Source of the DNA: Cryobacterium algoricola
Lineage (GTDB): Bacteria > Actinomycetota > Actinomycetes > Actinomycetales > Microbacteriaceae
Assembly (NCBI RefSeq): GCF_004402485.1
Contig: NZ_SOFG01000011.1
Span: 857,457 to 921,456 of the forward strand
Direction: 5' to 3'
Length of the DNA stretch: 64,000 bases
The position numbers were made by a program, and so were the translations under genes. Under the pieces are notes generated by a model. The model was not told the DNA's origin, searched no databases, and worked only from the letters and a program-made list of their open reading frames with translations. Shown here one piece after another: positions 49,696 to 58,844 of this stretch. Numbering within the stretch: the stretch's first letter is position 1; the number at the start of each line of letters is the position of its first letter.

Positions 49696-51419
49696 GACCC
49701 ACAGCAGGGCTCACCTTCGGGGGACGCTACGAACTGAAGTCCCGGATCGCCATCGGCGGGATGGGCGAGGTCTGGCAGTCCGTCGACCTCGTGATCGGTC
49801 GTACCGTCGCCATCAAGATCTTGAAGGACGAGTATCTCGGTGACCCGGGCTTCCTTGAGCGCTTCCGCGCCGAGGCCCGTCACGCCGCTCTCGTCAACCA
49901 CGAAGGCATCGCCAATGTCTTCGACTACGGCGAAGAAGACGGCAGCGCCTTCCTCGTCATGGAACTCGTTCCCGGCGAAGCCCTGTCGACGATCCTCGAG
50001 CGCGAGCACGTCCTGCCGACCGACAAGGTCCTCGACATCGTCGCGCAGACGGCATCCGCCCTGCACGCCGCGCACGCCGCTGGACTCGTACACCGGGACA
50101 TCAAGCCGGGGAACCTGCTGATCACCCCGGACGGCCGGGTCAAGATCACCGACTTCGGCATCGCCCGTATCGCCGACCAGGTTCCGCTCACCGCGACCGG
50201 TCAGGTGATGGGCACCGTGCAGTACCTCTCGCCCGAGCAGGCGAGCGGTCGCTCGGCGTCCCCGACGACCGACATCTACTCACTCGGCATCGTCGCATAC
50301 GAGTGCCTCGCCGGACGCCGCCCGTTCACGGGAGAGTCTCAGGTGGCCATCGCGATGGCGCAGATCAACGAGATCGCTCCTGACCTGCCCGACACGATTT
50401 CCGAGCCGGTCCGCAACCTCGTCATCTCTTGCCTCGCCAAGAACCCGGCGGATCGCCCGGCGTCGGCGGCCCACCTCGCCAGGGCCGCAACCGCCCTGCG
50501 CCGCGGTGATGTCGCACTCGCGGCCGCTTCGGTTCCCGCCGTCATGAACGGGGTCACCCCCACCATGGCGACGATGCTGATGCCCGGTGCCGGCGCGAAC
50601 GCACAGGCCACCACGCTGCTTCCCTCCGGCCTGCCGCCCGTCACTCGCGCGTCGACGGCAGCGGCCGAGGCCGCGGAAGCCAAGAAGAAGAAGCCCAGCC
50701 CGTGGACCTGGCCGCTCATCGCCCTGATCGCACTGCTGGCTCTGGTTCTCATCGGCGGCATCATCGCGTTCGTTTCCCAGCAGAACAGCGGAAGCACCCC
50801 GGTCACGACGTCGAGCACGTCGAGCACTCCCTCCTCGACGCCGTCCAAGACTCCATCGCCGAGTGCGACGCCGAGTCCGACGCCGAGTGCGACCCCGACG
50901 CCCACAACGGCGGAGGTGACCGAGTCCGAATTCATCGGCAAGACGAGCGGGGAAGCCCGCACCATGCTCCAGGGTTTGGGCTTCGTCGCCGACGTCGTCA
51001 CGGGCAACGCCTCGGTCGACCCGGCCACTCAGGTCGTCGACACGGTCTACAAGGTCAACCCGACGGGCCCGGTCAAGAAGGGCGAGAAGATCACCGTCAC
51101 GGTCTACGCGCCCGCCCTCGTGCCGGACACCCCGACCGCGGCTCCGAAGGCGGACAAGACGACTGTTGCCCCCGGCGGCACCGTCACCTACAACTGGACA
51201 GCCCAGTCCTGCCCTGCCGGTCAGACTCTGGCCGGGTACAAGCTCGAGGCCACCGGCGGCGCCGTAGCCTCAGCAAACCCGACCGCAGCCGGCGTCACCA
51301 CGGCGACGGTCACCGCGGGAGCGGCGCCCGGGCCCGTGACGGTCAAGTTCCTGTACTACTGCGGCCAGGTCGCCTCCGGCTGGTCGCCCTCCTCGACGGA
51401 TGTCGTGATCGCCCCGTAA
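49692..51419 (+). CDS. pknA: Ser/Thr protein kinase A with PASTA and C-terminal extension
   Basis: 575 residues. The kinase domain (to about 275) has IGGMGEVW, the lysine in VAIKIL, HRDIKPGN and DFGIAR. A basic juxtamembrane stretch (EAKKKKPSPW) precedes the helix WPLIALIALLALVLIGGII near residue 340. Outside come a Ser/Thr/Pro linker, one PASTA-like domain (about 405-470) and an extra beta-rich domain of about 100 residues ending in two cysteines. Mycobacterial PknA lacks PASTA domains, so this outer part is a lineage difference. Confidence 0.9.
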   Translation: MRPTAGLTFGGRYELKSRIAIGGMGEVWQSVDLVIGRTVAIKILKDEYLGDPGFLERFRAEARHAALVNHEGIANVFDYGEEDGSAFLVMELVPGEALSTILEREHVLPTDKVLDIVAQTASALHAAHAAGLVHRDIKPGNLLITPDGRVKITDFGIARIADQVPLTATGQVMGTVQYLSPEQASGRSASPTTDIYSLGIVAYECLAGRRPFTGESQVAIAMAQINEIAPDLPDTISEPVRNLVISCLAKNPADRPASAAHLARAATALRRGDVALAAASVPAVMNGVTPTMATMLMPGAGANAQATTLLPSGLPPVTRASTAAAEAAEAKKKKPSPWTWPLIALIALLALVLIGGIIAFVSQQNSGSTPVTTSSTSSTPSSTPSKTPSPSATPSPTPSATPTPTTAEVTESEFIGKTSGEARTMLQGLGFVADVVTGNASVDPATQVVDTVYKVNPTGPVKKGEKITVTVYAPALVPDTPTAAPKADKTTVAPGGTVTYNWTAQSCPAGQTLAGYKLEATGGAVASANPTAAGVTTATVTAGAAPGPVTVKFLYYCGQVASGWSPSSTDVVIAP

Positions 51420-51439
51420 GGAAGGCCGGGCACTTCAGG

Positions 51440-51445
51440 TAAAAT
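51440..51445 (+). promoter_or_regulatory. Possible -10 box for pknB
   Basis: TAAAAT in the only non-overlapping gap of the operon (53 bases between pknA and pknB), 27 bases before the ATG. No convincing -35 is seen, so this is a weak candidate for a separate pknB start. Confidence 0.3.
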
Positions 51446-51472
51446 AGCCAAGATCTGGGTGACCAGGGGACG

Positions 51473-53197
51473 ATGGTCGACAAGAGTGGGAGTGAGTCTG
51501 TGAGTGATGAAGGCCGCCTGCTCGCAGGTCGCTATCGAGTGGGGGCACTCATTGGTCGCGGCGGCATGTCCGACGTACACATCGGCACCGACGCGCGGCT
51601 CGGCCGCACGGTGGCGATCAAACTCCTGAAGTCCTCCCTCGCGGCCGACCCCGCCTTCCGCACCCGTTTCCGCCAGGAGGCGCAGGCCGCGGCACGGATG
51701 GCGCACCCCACGATCGTGCGCGTCTTCGACGCAGGCGAGGAGACCGTCGGAGAACCCGGCGGCCTCGAGTCGCAGATTCCATTCATCGTGATGGAGTTCG
51801 TCGACGGACGCCTGCTCAAGGACATCATCCGCGAAGGACCCGTCCAGCCCACCGAAGCCGTGCGAATAATCGACGGCGTCCTGACGGCGCTCGAGTACTC
51901 GCACCGCGCGGGCGTCGTGCACCGCGATATCAAGCCCGGCAACATCATGATCACCAAGACCGGCCAGGTCAAGGTGATGGACTTCGGCATCGCGAGGGCC
52001 ATCTCGGATTCCTCGACAACGGTCGCCCAGACCACAGCGATCCTCGGCACCGCCTCGTATTTCTCCCCGGAACAGGCCAAGGGCGAATCCGTCGACGCAC
52101 GCACCGACCTGTACTCCACCGGCGTCGTCCTCTTCGAGATGCTCACCGGCCGCACCCCTTTCCGCGGCGACACCCCGGTCGCCGTCGCTTACCAGCACGT
52201 CAGCGAGACACCGGTCACCCCGAGTTCGATCAATCCCAAGATTTCTCCGGCGCTCGACGTCGTCGTGATGCGAGCCCTGGAAAAGGACCGTTTCGCCCGG
52301 TACCAGAGCGCCGTCGAATTCCGAACGGATGTCGAGATCGCCGGCTCCGGCGTGATCCCGCTGCACCGCCCCGTCGACGAAGCCTCCGCAAGCCTTTTCG
52401 GTACGCCGCCGACGGCAACCTCCGGATCGGAGCTCGCCCTCAAGCAGCTCGCCGAGGACGCCACGATGGTGCGCACCCAGCGACGCCCTCCGGTCATCTG
52501 GATCTGGGCCGGCATCCTCAGCGTCATCGTGATCGTGCTCTCCGTGATGATCTGGGCCTTCAGCCTCACCCCGAGCAGCGATCTCCCGGACAATTCCCGG
52601 AAGGTACCCTCACTGGTCGGTGAGAGCTACGAGGCCGCCCAGAACACCCTCATCGAGTCCGACCTCGCCGCCACGATGGCCCAGGAGGCCAGCGCGACGG
52701 TCCCCAAGGACAAGGTCACGCGTACGGACCCACCGGCCGGAACGATCGCCCAGCCGACCGATGTGATCAAGGTCTACGTGTCAACGGGTCCGCAGCCCGT
52801 GACCGTCCCGGACGTCACGAACCTGCCGATCGCCGATGCCCAGGCCGCGATCAGTGCTCTCGGGCTCGTGCCAGGTTCGATCACCAAGGAGAACTCGGCG
52901 ACGATCGCACCCAACCTTGTGCTGCGTACCGACCCGGCGCTTCAGGCCAGCGCCCAGACCGGCGACACCATCAATCTCTTCATCTCCAGCGGCCTCGTCA
53001 GCCTGCCGAACCTCGTCGGCCAGTCGCTGACGGCGGCGAGTGAGCTCCTGCAGAGCCCGAGCGTGCAGCTCGTTCCGATGCCGACCCCGGACACCACCTG
53101 TGCGAGCCAGCCGGGCTCACCGGTCACCAAGCAATCCCAGGCCCCCGGCGACGTGCAACAGAAGTCCGAAGTCTCACTCACCTACTGCGCCAAGTAG
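51473..53197 (+). CDS. pknB: Ser/Thr protein kinase B with PASTA repeats
   Basis: 574 residues. Kinase motifs are IGRGGMSDVH, VAIKLL, HRDIKPGN, DFGIARA and the activation-loop threonines in STTVAQTTAILGTASY. A helix near residue 345-367 (IWAGILSVIVIVLSVMIWAF) separates three PASTA units that sense muropeptides or lipid II. ATG 51473 follows AGGGGA; a GTG at 51500 (VSDEGRLLAG) preceded by GGGAG is an alternative start closer to the kinase fold. Confidence 0.92.
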   Translation: MVDKSGSESVSDEGRLLAGRYRVGALIGRGGMSDVHIGTDARLGRTVAIKLLKSSLAADPAFRTRFRQEAQAAARMAHPTIVRVFDAGEETVGEPGGLESQIPFIVMEFVDGRLLKDIIREGPVQPTEAVRIIDGVLTALEYSHRAGVVHRDIKPGNIMITKTGQVKVMDFGIARAISDSSTTVAQTTAILGTASYFSPEQAKGESVDARTDLYSTGVVLFEMLTGRTPFRGDTPVAVAYQHVSETPVTPSSINPKISPALDVVVMRALEKDRFARYQSAVEFRTDVEIAGSGVIPLHRPVDEASASLFGTPPTATSGSELALKQLAEDATMVRTQRRPPVIWIWAGILSVIVIVLSVMIWAFSLTPSSDLPDNSRKVPSLVGESYEAAQNTLIESDLAATMAQEASATVPKDKVTRTDPPAGTIAQPTDVIKVYVSTGPQPVTVPDVTNLPIADAQAAISALGLVPGSITKENSATIAPNLVLRTDPALQASAQTGDTINLFISSGLVSLPNLVGQSLTAASELLQSPSVQLVPMPTPDTTCASQPGSPVTKQSQAPGDVQQKSEVSLTYCAK

Positions 53198-53316
53198 CTC
53201 CCCGCCTTACCCTCCCCGGCCCGGCCCGGCCCGCGACAGCGGGTGACCGGCTGGCCTGAGCGGAGTGAACCGACGCCGCACCCGCTTTGGCAACGTGAGG
53301 GCGCGCACGGCGAATC

Positions 53317-53484
53317 AGGTCAGCAGGGTCAGGATGCAGGGGTGCACAAGGCTCCCGAGAGCATGCACCCCGCTGACCGCCGCCGCCGTGACTAACTCAG
53401 GAGATCCGTGCAGCCGGGGTGGATCGGCCGCACTGGTCGGCGGGCCGGCAGTGCCTGCCCGGGCAAATCTCCGGAGTTAGCCAC
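53317..53484. other. Structured intergenic region after pknB
   Basis: Two successive inverted repeats. The first (53317-53377) has outer arms GTCAGC/GCTGAC and an inner perfect 8-bp stem GGGGTGCA/TGCACCCC. The second (53388-53484) has 18-bp arms matching at 16 positions (GTGACTAACTCAGGAGAT against ATCTCCGGAGTTAGCCAC) around about 61 GC-rich bases. It could be a terminator system, a small structured RNA or a REP-like element. The rest of 53198-53590 shows only GC-rich repeats of CCCGG. Confidence 0.5.
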
Positions 53485-53590
53485 CACCCGCGCAGGCTCA
53501 CTCGTTTTCAGGTTTGAATTTCGGAGCGTGCAGACGGAAATCAAGTGAGGAAGTCTCGCATTCGTGTTCGATTTGGTCTAGAATCGGGGT

Positions 53591-55285
53591 ATGGCAGGAG
53601 CTTCGGATCCACAGTCACACACCCCGCAGACACCCGGTTCCGGGGCCGCGGGGGATCATCCCACCAGGGCGGGCCTCGCCTCCACCGAGTCGTCGGCTGA
53701 GTCGTCGGTCGAGTCGGCTCATCCGGTTGCGATTACTGAGGGCTTCGAGGGTGCGGAGGGGCTGGCCGGGTCTGTGCCGTCGGTGCATGCGGATGCTGTC
53801 GCCCGGCTCCTCGAGGCCCAGGCGGCTCTCGCGGAGGCCTTGGCCGCGATCCCGGTCGGACTGCTCAGCGATACGGAAGCCGTGACGGCGCTCAGCACGG
53901 TCGAGGCGATCGGGCGGACGGTGGATGCGGCCCGGGTGAACACCGCGACGGATGTGGATCGGCGGGCCCGGGTGCTCGGCCGGGATGGGTTGGCGTGGAA
54001 GATGGGCTGCAAGGGCCCCTGGGACGTCCTCACCCGGGTGACGAGGGTGTCGGCCCGGGAGGTCAAGCGACGCACCAAGCTCGGGGACGCGGTGTTGCCG
54101 CGGCCGTGCGGTGGGAGCAGCTGGTTGCCGCCGTTGTTCCCGACCGTTGGGGCCGCCCTGACGGCGGGGGAGATCGGGGTGGAGACGGCGGAGCTGATCG
54201 TGGCGGGGCTGCAGACGATCAGTCACCGGGTGGCGCCGGATGACCTGCTCACGGCGGAACGTGCTCTGGTCGCCACGGCGGCGGGGCGGATCACACCGGA
54301 GACCGAGGATTTGGCCGGAGCGGGTGTCCCGGTAACCACGGATCTGATCCGGGGGATGGTGTTGCAGTGGCAGGCCTTCCTCGACCCCGACGGCGTCCTG
54401 CCGCAGGAGGACGTGTTCGAGGCGAAGTCGAACATCGGCTTCGGCCAACTCAAGAACGGGTTGTACCCGGTGAAGGGTGGGGTGACGCCGGAACTGTTCG
54501 GGATGATGAACACCCTCTTCGACGCGTTCCTCAGTTTCCACGCCCGGCCCGCATTCCCCACCGAGGAAGAGCAGGCGCTGATGGATTCGGGGCAGATGAT
54601 CCCCGGCGCCGAAACCGCAGGCGACGACGGCACGGGCCCGGAGCTTGATGTGATCGAAGCCGAGCTGCGGGAACGCCGCCAGGACACCCGCACGAGCGGG
54701 GAGAAGCGCGCGGACATCCTCCGGGCCCTGTTCGAACATGCCGCCCGCGACCAGGACACGCCCAGCATGGGCGGGTCCGCTCCGACGGTGTTGGTGCACG
54801 TGAACGCGGCCGACCTCGCGAGCGGGGTTGGTGTGGGGTGGATCGACGGGGTCGAGGCCCCGGTGTCGCTGAAGACGGTGCATCAGCGCATCTGCGACGG
54901 CGGCTTCCAGGGGGTGTTGTTCGGCGAGAACAACCAGGTCCTCAAACTCGGCCCCGAACGGCGGTATTTCAACCGGGCGCAGCGGCGGGCGATCACCGCC
55001 CGGGACGGCGGGTGCATCATCCCCGGCTGCAAAGCGCCCGCGCACTGGGCGGAAGTGCACCATGTGAAGCCGTGGGCGAAAGACGGACCCACGAATGTCG
55101 ACAACGGGGTCCTCTTGTGTTGGTTCCATCACCACACGATCGATACCTCGGGGTGGGAGATCCGCATGGTCAAGGGGTCACCGCAAGTGCGGGCTCCGGG
55201 GTTGATCGATCCGCAACGACTCTGGCGGCCACCGAACCGACACCGCGCCCATCAGGTCCTGACCGGACCACCCAACCGCGACTGA
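53591..55285 (+). CDS. DUF222 / HNH endonuclease-motif protein (13E12 family)
   Basis: 564 residues, one of the multi-copy DUF222 proteins common in Actinobacteria. DUF222 occupies the middle (LDGRRARVLGR-type helix at VDRRARVLGRDGLAWK, then GEIGVETAELI). The C-terminus has the HNH motif with zinc cysteines: CIIPGCKAPAHWAEVHHVKPW, split at residue ~505, then NGVLLCWFHHHTI. Likely a nuclease of mobile origin; biological role unknown. No other mobile gene is beside it. Confidence 0.85.
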   Translation: MAGASDPQSHTPQTPGSGAAGDHPTRAGLASTESSAESSVESAHPVAITEGFEGAEGLAGSVPSVHADAVARLLEAQAALAEALAAIPVGLLSDTEAVTALSTVEAIGRTVDAARVNTATDVDRRARVLGRDGLAWKMGCKGPWDVLTRVTRVSAREVKRRTKLGDAVLPRPCGGSSWLPPLFPTVGAALTAGEIGVETAELIVAGLQTISHRVAPDDLLTAERALVATAAGRITPETEDLAGAGVPVTTDLIRGMVLQWQAFLDPDGVLPQEDVFEAKSNIGFGQLKNGLYPVKGGVTPELFGMMNTLFDAFLSFHARPAFPTEEEQALMDSGQMIPGAETAGDDGTGPELDVIEAELRERRQDTRTSGEKRADILRALFEHAARDQDTPSMGGSAPTVLVHVNAADLASGVGVGWIDGVEAPVSLKTVHQRICDGGFQGVLFGENNQVLKLGPERRYFNRAQRRAITARDGGCIIPGCKAPAHWAEVHHVKPWAKDGPTNVDNGVLLCWFHHHTIDTSGWEIRMVKGSPQVRAPGLIDPQRLWRPPNRHRAHQVLTGPPNRD

Positions 55286-55407
55286 ACATCAGATCAAGAC
55301 AGACTCGACTGACCAAGGCACTGGCTGGCTCACCTTCGCACCCGGCATCCACCACACTCGTGCGACCGCAGCGCGGCACGGAAGAGCACAGCCGCGCGGA
55401 GGTGACG

Positions 55408-56046
55408 CTAGGACAGCTTGAGGATGGGGTGGAGTCCCCGTGCGGTCTCCTGGGCCTCAGGGAGGCCGGTGAGGGCCAGCCAGTTGGCCAGCATGAGGTA
55501 GCCACCCTCCGTGAGGACCGATTCAGGGTGGAACTGCACACCGAGAATCGGAGCGGATGCGTGCCGGAGTCCCATGATCACGCCTCCAGCCGTGCGCGAG
55601 GTCACGACGAGGTCACTCGGGACCGTGGAATCGACGACGGCGAGCGAGTGGTATCTCGTCGCAGTGAAGGGCTGGGGAACGCCGGCGTAGAACGCGCTGT
55701 CGTCGTGCGTGACCTGACTCGTCTTGCCGTGCATGAGCTCCTCGGCGTTCGTCACCGTGGCCCCAAAGGCCTCCGCGATCGCCTGATGACCCAGGCATAC
55801 GCCGAAGAGCGGCGAGCCGGCCTCGAACGCGGCCCGGACGACGGCAATGGACACTCCCGCGTCGGCGGGCTTCCCCGGCCCCGGCGAGAGCAGCACCCCG
55901 TCGAACTCAGCGATGCGCGCAGCGGCTTCCGCCGGCGGGAATGCGTCATTCCGCACGACCTCGGTCTCTGCCCCCAGTTCCATCAGGTACCCGTTGAGGG
56001 TGTAGACGAAGCTGTCGTAATTGTCGATGACGAGTATGCGGGTCAT
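55408..56046 (-). CDS. pabA: Anthranilate/para-aminobenzoate synthase glutaminase subunit
   Basis: Class I glutamine amidotransferase of 212 residues. VIDNYDSFVYTL at the N-terminus, LSPGPGKPADAG, the catalytic cysteine in GVCLGHQAI near residue 80 and the His/Glu in FHPESVLTEGG are all present. It supplies ammonia for chorismate amination. As an isolated subunit in this conserved position, it is usually called pabA/trpG. ATG 56046 overlaps the stop of the preceding mini-gene as ATGA. Confidence 0.9.
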   Translation of the reverse strand: MTRILVIDNYDSFVYTLNGYLMELGAETEVVRNDAFPPAEAAARIAEFDGVLLSPGPGKPADAGVSIAVVRAAFEAGSPLFGVCLGHQAIAEAFGATVTNAEELMHGKTSQVTHDDSAFYAGVPQPFTATRYHSLAVVDSTVPSDLVVTSRTAGGVIMGLRHASAPILGVQFHPESVLTEGGYLMLANWLALTGLPEAQETARGLHPILKLS

Positions 56047-56204
56047 GGCGTGCCGACCGTCGATTCCTGGCTGTTGACGATGGTGTCCACCCACGGGAAC
56101 ACCCACGTGGCGAGGACGAAGAGGACAAGAGCGATGAGCACCAGCACCTGGAGGATGCGGAGCCAGAGGGGGCCGGGAAGGACCCGCCACAGTGCTGCGT
56201 ACAT
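56043..56204 (-). CDS. 53-residue membrane protein
   Basis: MYAALWRVLPGPLWLRILQV begins a protein with one long hydrophobic helix (LVLIALVLFVLATWVFPWV) and a polar tail. AGGAGG lies six bases before the ATG, and the stop overlaps pabA as ATGA. Similar tiny proteins accompany pabA and sortase in related genomes, as I recall. Function unknown. Confidence 0.75.
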   Translation of the reverse strand: MYAALWRVLPGPLWLRILQVLVLIALVLFVLATWVFPWVDTIVNSQESTVGTP

Positions 56205-56214
56205 GATGAGCCTC

Positions 56215-57048
56215 CTAGCCCGCGGCCTGGGCCGCGATGATGGCGGCAAGTTCCGCTGGCGGGCCGGCCGAGATGGGTTGCCAGGAGTCGAAGACACCGT
56301 AGGCGATGATGCGTTCCGCGGTCGAGTAGAGCGGGTTGCAGCTCGTGAGGGTGATGATGCGGTCGGTCGCGGTCGCCCCCGGCGCGTGCGGGACGGCGGC
56401 GAGGACGCCGACGTCGGTCGGTTGCACGTATTCCAGGTCACGGAACCGGTACGTGTAATACCCGTCGGCCGTCTGCACGAAAATGGGATCGCCGAGCTGA
56501 AGCTCGTTGATCAGGTGCATGCCGCCGCCATTGGCACTTCGGTGCGCCGCCACCACGAAGTTCCCGACCTCGCCCGGCATCTGGGTGCCCGGGTAATGCC
56601 CGATACCCAGCCGCGGGCTGTTGAGCACATTGAGCCCGACGCCCTCCGCGATGGTGCGCGAATACGCGGCGCCGTAGCGCGGCACGTAGAGCACGGCGAA
56701 CGGCTGTGCCTCGGCAGGGGCAACGGCAACCACGGGAGTTCCGAAGCCCGACGGCTGCGCAGGAGCTGCAGTCGGCGTATTCGTCGGCGTGGGTGTCGGC
56801 GTCGAGCTGGCCGCCTGCGCGTCGTCGATCCATTGCTGGCTGATCTGGTTGGCCGCGCTGGACTGCTCACCGGCGACGACGAGGTCGTTCCACCACAGCT
56901 GCCAGGCAATGAAGAGGAAGACGAGCACGCCTCCCGTGATGAGCACTTCACCGAAGACACCGATCACGCTCACCGGCTTGCGGCGCCGGAGTGCTCGTCG
57001 CGCGCGACGACTCTCCGCTGGCGCGGCGGGCGGGGTGGCGTCGGACAT
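56215..57048 (-). CDS. Class E sortase
   Basis: 277 residues: basic cytoplasmic start, membrane helix near 35-55, a Thr/Pro linker and the sortase domain. The catalytic triad is visible as His in VVAAHRSANGG, Cys in ITLTSCNPLYS and Arg in TAERIIAYG. Class E enzymes attach surface proteins that carry LAxTG-type signals to peptidoglycan. No substrate gene is in the window. Confidence 0.88.
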   Translation of the reverse strand: MSDATPPAAPAESRRARRALRRRKPVSVIGVFGEVLITGGVLVFLFIAWQLWWNDLVVAGEQSSAANQISQQWIDDAQAASSTPTPTPTNTPTAAPAQPSGFGTPVVAVAPAEAQPFAVLYVPRYGAAYSRTIAEGVGLNVLNSPRLGIGHYPGTQMPGEVGNFVVAAHRSANGGGMHLINELQLGDPIFVQTADGYYTYRFRDLEYVQPTDVGVLAAVPHAPGATATDRIITLTSCNPLYSTAERIIAYGVFDSWQPISAGPPAELAAIIAAQAAG

Positions 57049-57128
57049 GGTTCCGATTCTAATCGGCAGAGGCGCCCGGCAAGCCCTGGCGAGGTCGCCC
57101 GAGGGGCAATGGCGCTAGAATCGCAGGC

Positions 57129-57374
57129 ATGGCTCGAACGAATCCCCGCACTAAGCCCGCCCGCACCGAGGTCGTTCGCTCTGGCGAGGACGCCCCGAAC
57201 GCCGTCTGGTTCAAACCAGTCATGTTCGGCTTCATGCTCATCGGGCTGGCGTGGATCATTGTCTTCTACGTGAGCCAGGGCACGCTGCCGATTGGCAGCC
57301 TCGGTTCCTGGAACATTCTCGTCGGATTCGGGATCGCCTTCATCGGCTTCCTGATGACCACCCGCTGGCGTTAA
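57129..57374 (+). CDS. crgA: Cell division protein CrgA
   Basis: 81 residues: basic N-terminus, then two membrane helices (PVMFGFMLIGLAWIIVFYV and WNILVGFGIAFIGFLMT) with the conserved junction SQGTLPIGSLGSWN. CrgA recruits or regulates FtsZ-ring and septal synthesis proteins in Actinobacteria. It is convergent with the rhomboid gene and divergent from the sortase gene. Confidence 0.92.
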   Translation: MARTNPRTKPARTEVVRSGEDAPNAVWFKPVMFGFMLIGLAWIIVFYVSQGTLPIGSLGSWNILVGFGIAFIGFLMTTRWR

Positions 57375-57402
57375 CCTCTCGGTTACCCCCTGTTTGGGGA
57401 CC

Positions 57403-57450
57403 AATTACACCGGTGTAATTATCCCCAGTTGTGGACAGACCTGTGGATAA
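57403..57450. promoter_or_regulatory. Palindrome and DnaA-box-like 9-mers after crgA
   Basis: The 18-bp perfect palindrome AATTACACCGGTGTAATT (57403-57420) is followed by TTATCCCCA (57419-57427), TGTGGACAG (57430-57438) and TGTGGATAA (57442-57450). The last is a perfect reverse TTATCCACA box; the others differ by one base from TTATCCACA or the actinobacterial TTGTCCACA. It sits between two convergent genes, where promoters are not expected; the palindrome may also terminate transcription. Confidence 0.45.
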
Positions 57451-57453
57451 CTT

Positions 57454-58293
57454 TCAGCCCAGGAACTTGACGAAACTCAGGGCGACGAGAACGAGCGCGA
57501 AACCTGCGACAAGCCAGTTCTGCAATGACTGGTGCTTGCTGCGCCGCGTCTGCACGTATATCAGACCGAGAATCGCTCCGCCGATGAGGCCGCCGACGTG
57601 CGCCTGCCAGGCGACATTGAGGCCCGGCACGAAGCCGATCACGAGGTTGATTCCGACGAGGATCAGCAATTGTGTCGAATTGCCTCCCAGTCGTCTCTGG
57701 ATGACCAGGAATGCGCCCATCAATCCGAAGATGGCACCGGATGCCCCGACGACGGCTGTGAGCGGACCGGCCAGGAACAACACCCCGAGGGAACCCGCGA
57801 GCCCGCTGAGCAGGTACAGGGCGAGGAAGCGGCCACGGCCGAGCATGCCCTCGAGGATCTGGCCGAAGATCCACAGTGTGTACATGTTGAGAAGCACGTG
57901 GAAGATGAAGCCGGTCGAGTGGACGAACACGCTCGTGAGCATCCGCCACGGCTCGAAACTGCCGGGGTACGAGTAGATGCCGGCGTAGAGCAATGCGCTC
58001 GTCACGTCGAATCCGGGAAGGAGCTGCAGCAGGAACACCGCGAAGGTGACACCGATGATGCCGTAGGTGACGACGGGACCACGGCTCGACGAGATCCGGG
58101 ACAGGAGGGCCGGGCGAGTGCGCGGGGCGTTCTGCCGCTGTTCCTTCATGCACTCGGGGCAGATCACACCGACGGCGGCCTGGGTCTGGCACTCCGGGCA
58201 GATGGTGCGGCCGCAGCGCTGACAGAGGATGAAACTTTGCCTGCCCGGATGCCGATAGCAGAAATTGGCTGCGGATCCGGGCAGGTCAGTCAT
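57454..58293 (-). CDS. Rhomboid-family intramembrane serine protease
   Basis: 279 residues. A cytoplasmic zinc-binding N-terminus (CYRHPGR, CQRCGRTICPECQ, CPECMKE) precedes the rhomboid core of six to seven helices. Catalytic serine is in GASGAIFGLMG and histidine in WQAHVGGLIGG. It cleaves membrane proteins within their helices; the target is unknown. Confidence 0.9.
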   Translation of the reverse strand: MTDLPGSAANFCYRHPGRQSFILCQRCGRTICPECQTQAAVGVICPECMKEQRQNAPRTRPALLSRISSSRGPVVTYGIIGVTFAVFLLQLLPGFDVTSALLYAGIYSYPGSFEPWRMLTSVFVHSTGFIFHVLLNMYTLWIFGQILEGMLGRGRFLALYLLSGLAGSLGVLFLAGPLTAVVGASGAIFGLMGAFLVIQRRLGGNSTQLLILVGINLVIGFVPGLNVAWQAHVGGLIGGAILGLIYVQTRRSKHQSLQNWLVAGFALVLVALSFVKFLG

Positions 58294-58304
58294 TCGAAGT
58301 GGGC

Positions 58305-58844
58305 CTAGACCTGCTCGACGGTGACGGACTCGATGACGACCTCCGTGAGGGGACGGTCACGGCCATCGGTCGGCACGGTGGCGAGCTTCGCGACGATCGC
58401 GCGGGAGGCTTCGTCCTCGACGGCGCCGAAGATGGTGTGCTTGCCCTGCAGCCACGTGGTCGGGACGACGGTGATGAAGAACTGCGAGCCGTTGGTGCCG
58501 CGACCGCCCTGGATGCCGGCGTTGGCCATCGCGAAGACGTACGGCTGGGTGAAGTCGAGGTCGGGGCTGATCTCGTCGTCGAACTGGAAGCCGGGGCCGC
58601 CGGTGCCCTGGCCGAGCGGGTCGCCGGCCTGGATCATGAAGTCCTTGATGATGCGGTGGAAGACGGTGCCGTCATAGAGGGGAGTCTTCGAGACCTTGCC
58701 GGTGCCGGGGTGCTTCCATTCGATCTCGCCGGTGGCGAGGCCCACGAAGTTCTTGACCGTCTTCGGCGCGTGGTTGCCGAAGAGGTTGACCTTGATCGGT
58801 CCGAGCGATGTATTGAGCGTTGCGACGGCGGTGTGCTTTGACAT
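58305..58844 (-). CDS. ppiA: Peptidyl-prolyl cis-trans isomerase, cyclophilin type
   Basis: 179 residues from ATG 58844 (MSKHTAVATLNTSLG). Active-site features are FHRIIKDFMIQAGDP, the glycine-rich GTGGPGFQFDDE, NGSQFFITVV and WLQGKHTIFG. Cytoplasmic folding catalyst found in this place in most Actinobacteria. Eleven bases before the rhomboid gene, so co-transcription is likely. Confidence 0.92.
   Translation of the reverse strand: MSKHTAVATLNTSLGPIKVNLFGNHAPKTVKNFVGLATGEIEWKHPGTGKVSKTPLYDGTVFHRIIKDFMIQAGDPLGQGTGGPGFQFDDEISPDLDFTQPYVFAMANAGIQGGRGTNGSQFFITVVPTTWLQGKHTIFGAVEDEASRAIVAKLATVPTDGRDRPLTEVVIESVTVEQV

Noticed and set aside
57403-57450. Chromosomal origin oriC
   Set aside because: Only three box-like 9-mers and no AT-rich unwinding region or dnaA/dnaN genes; the origin is expected beyond gyrB, outside the window.
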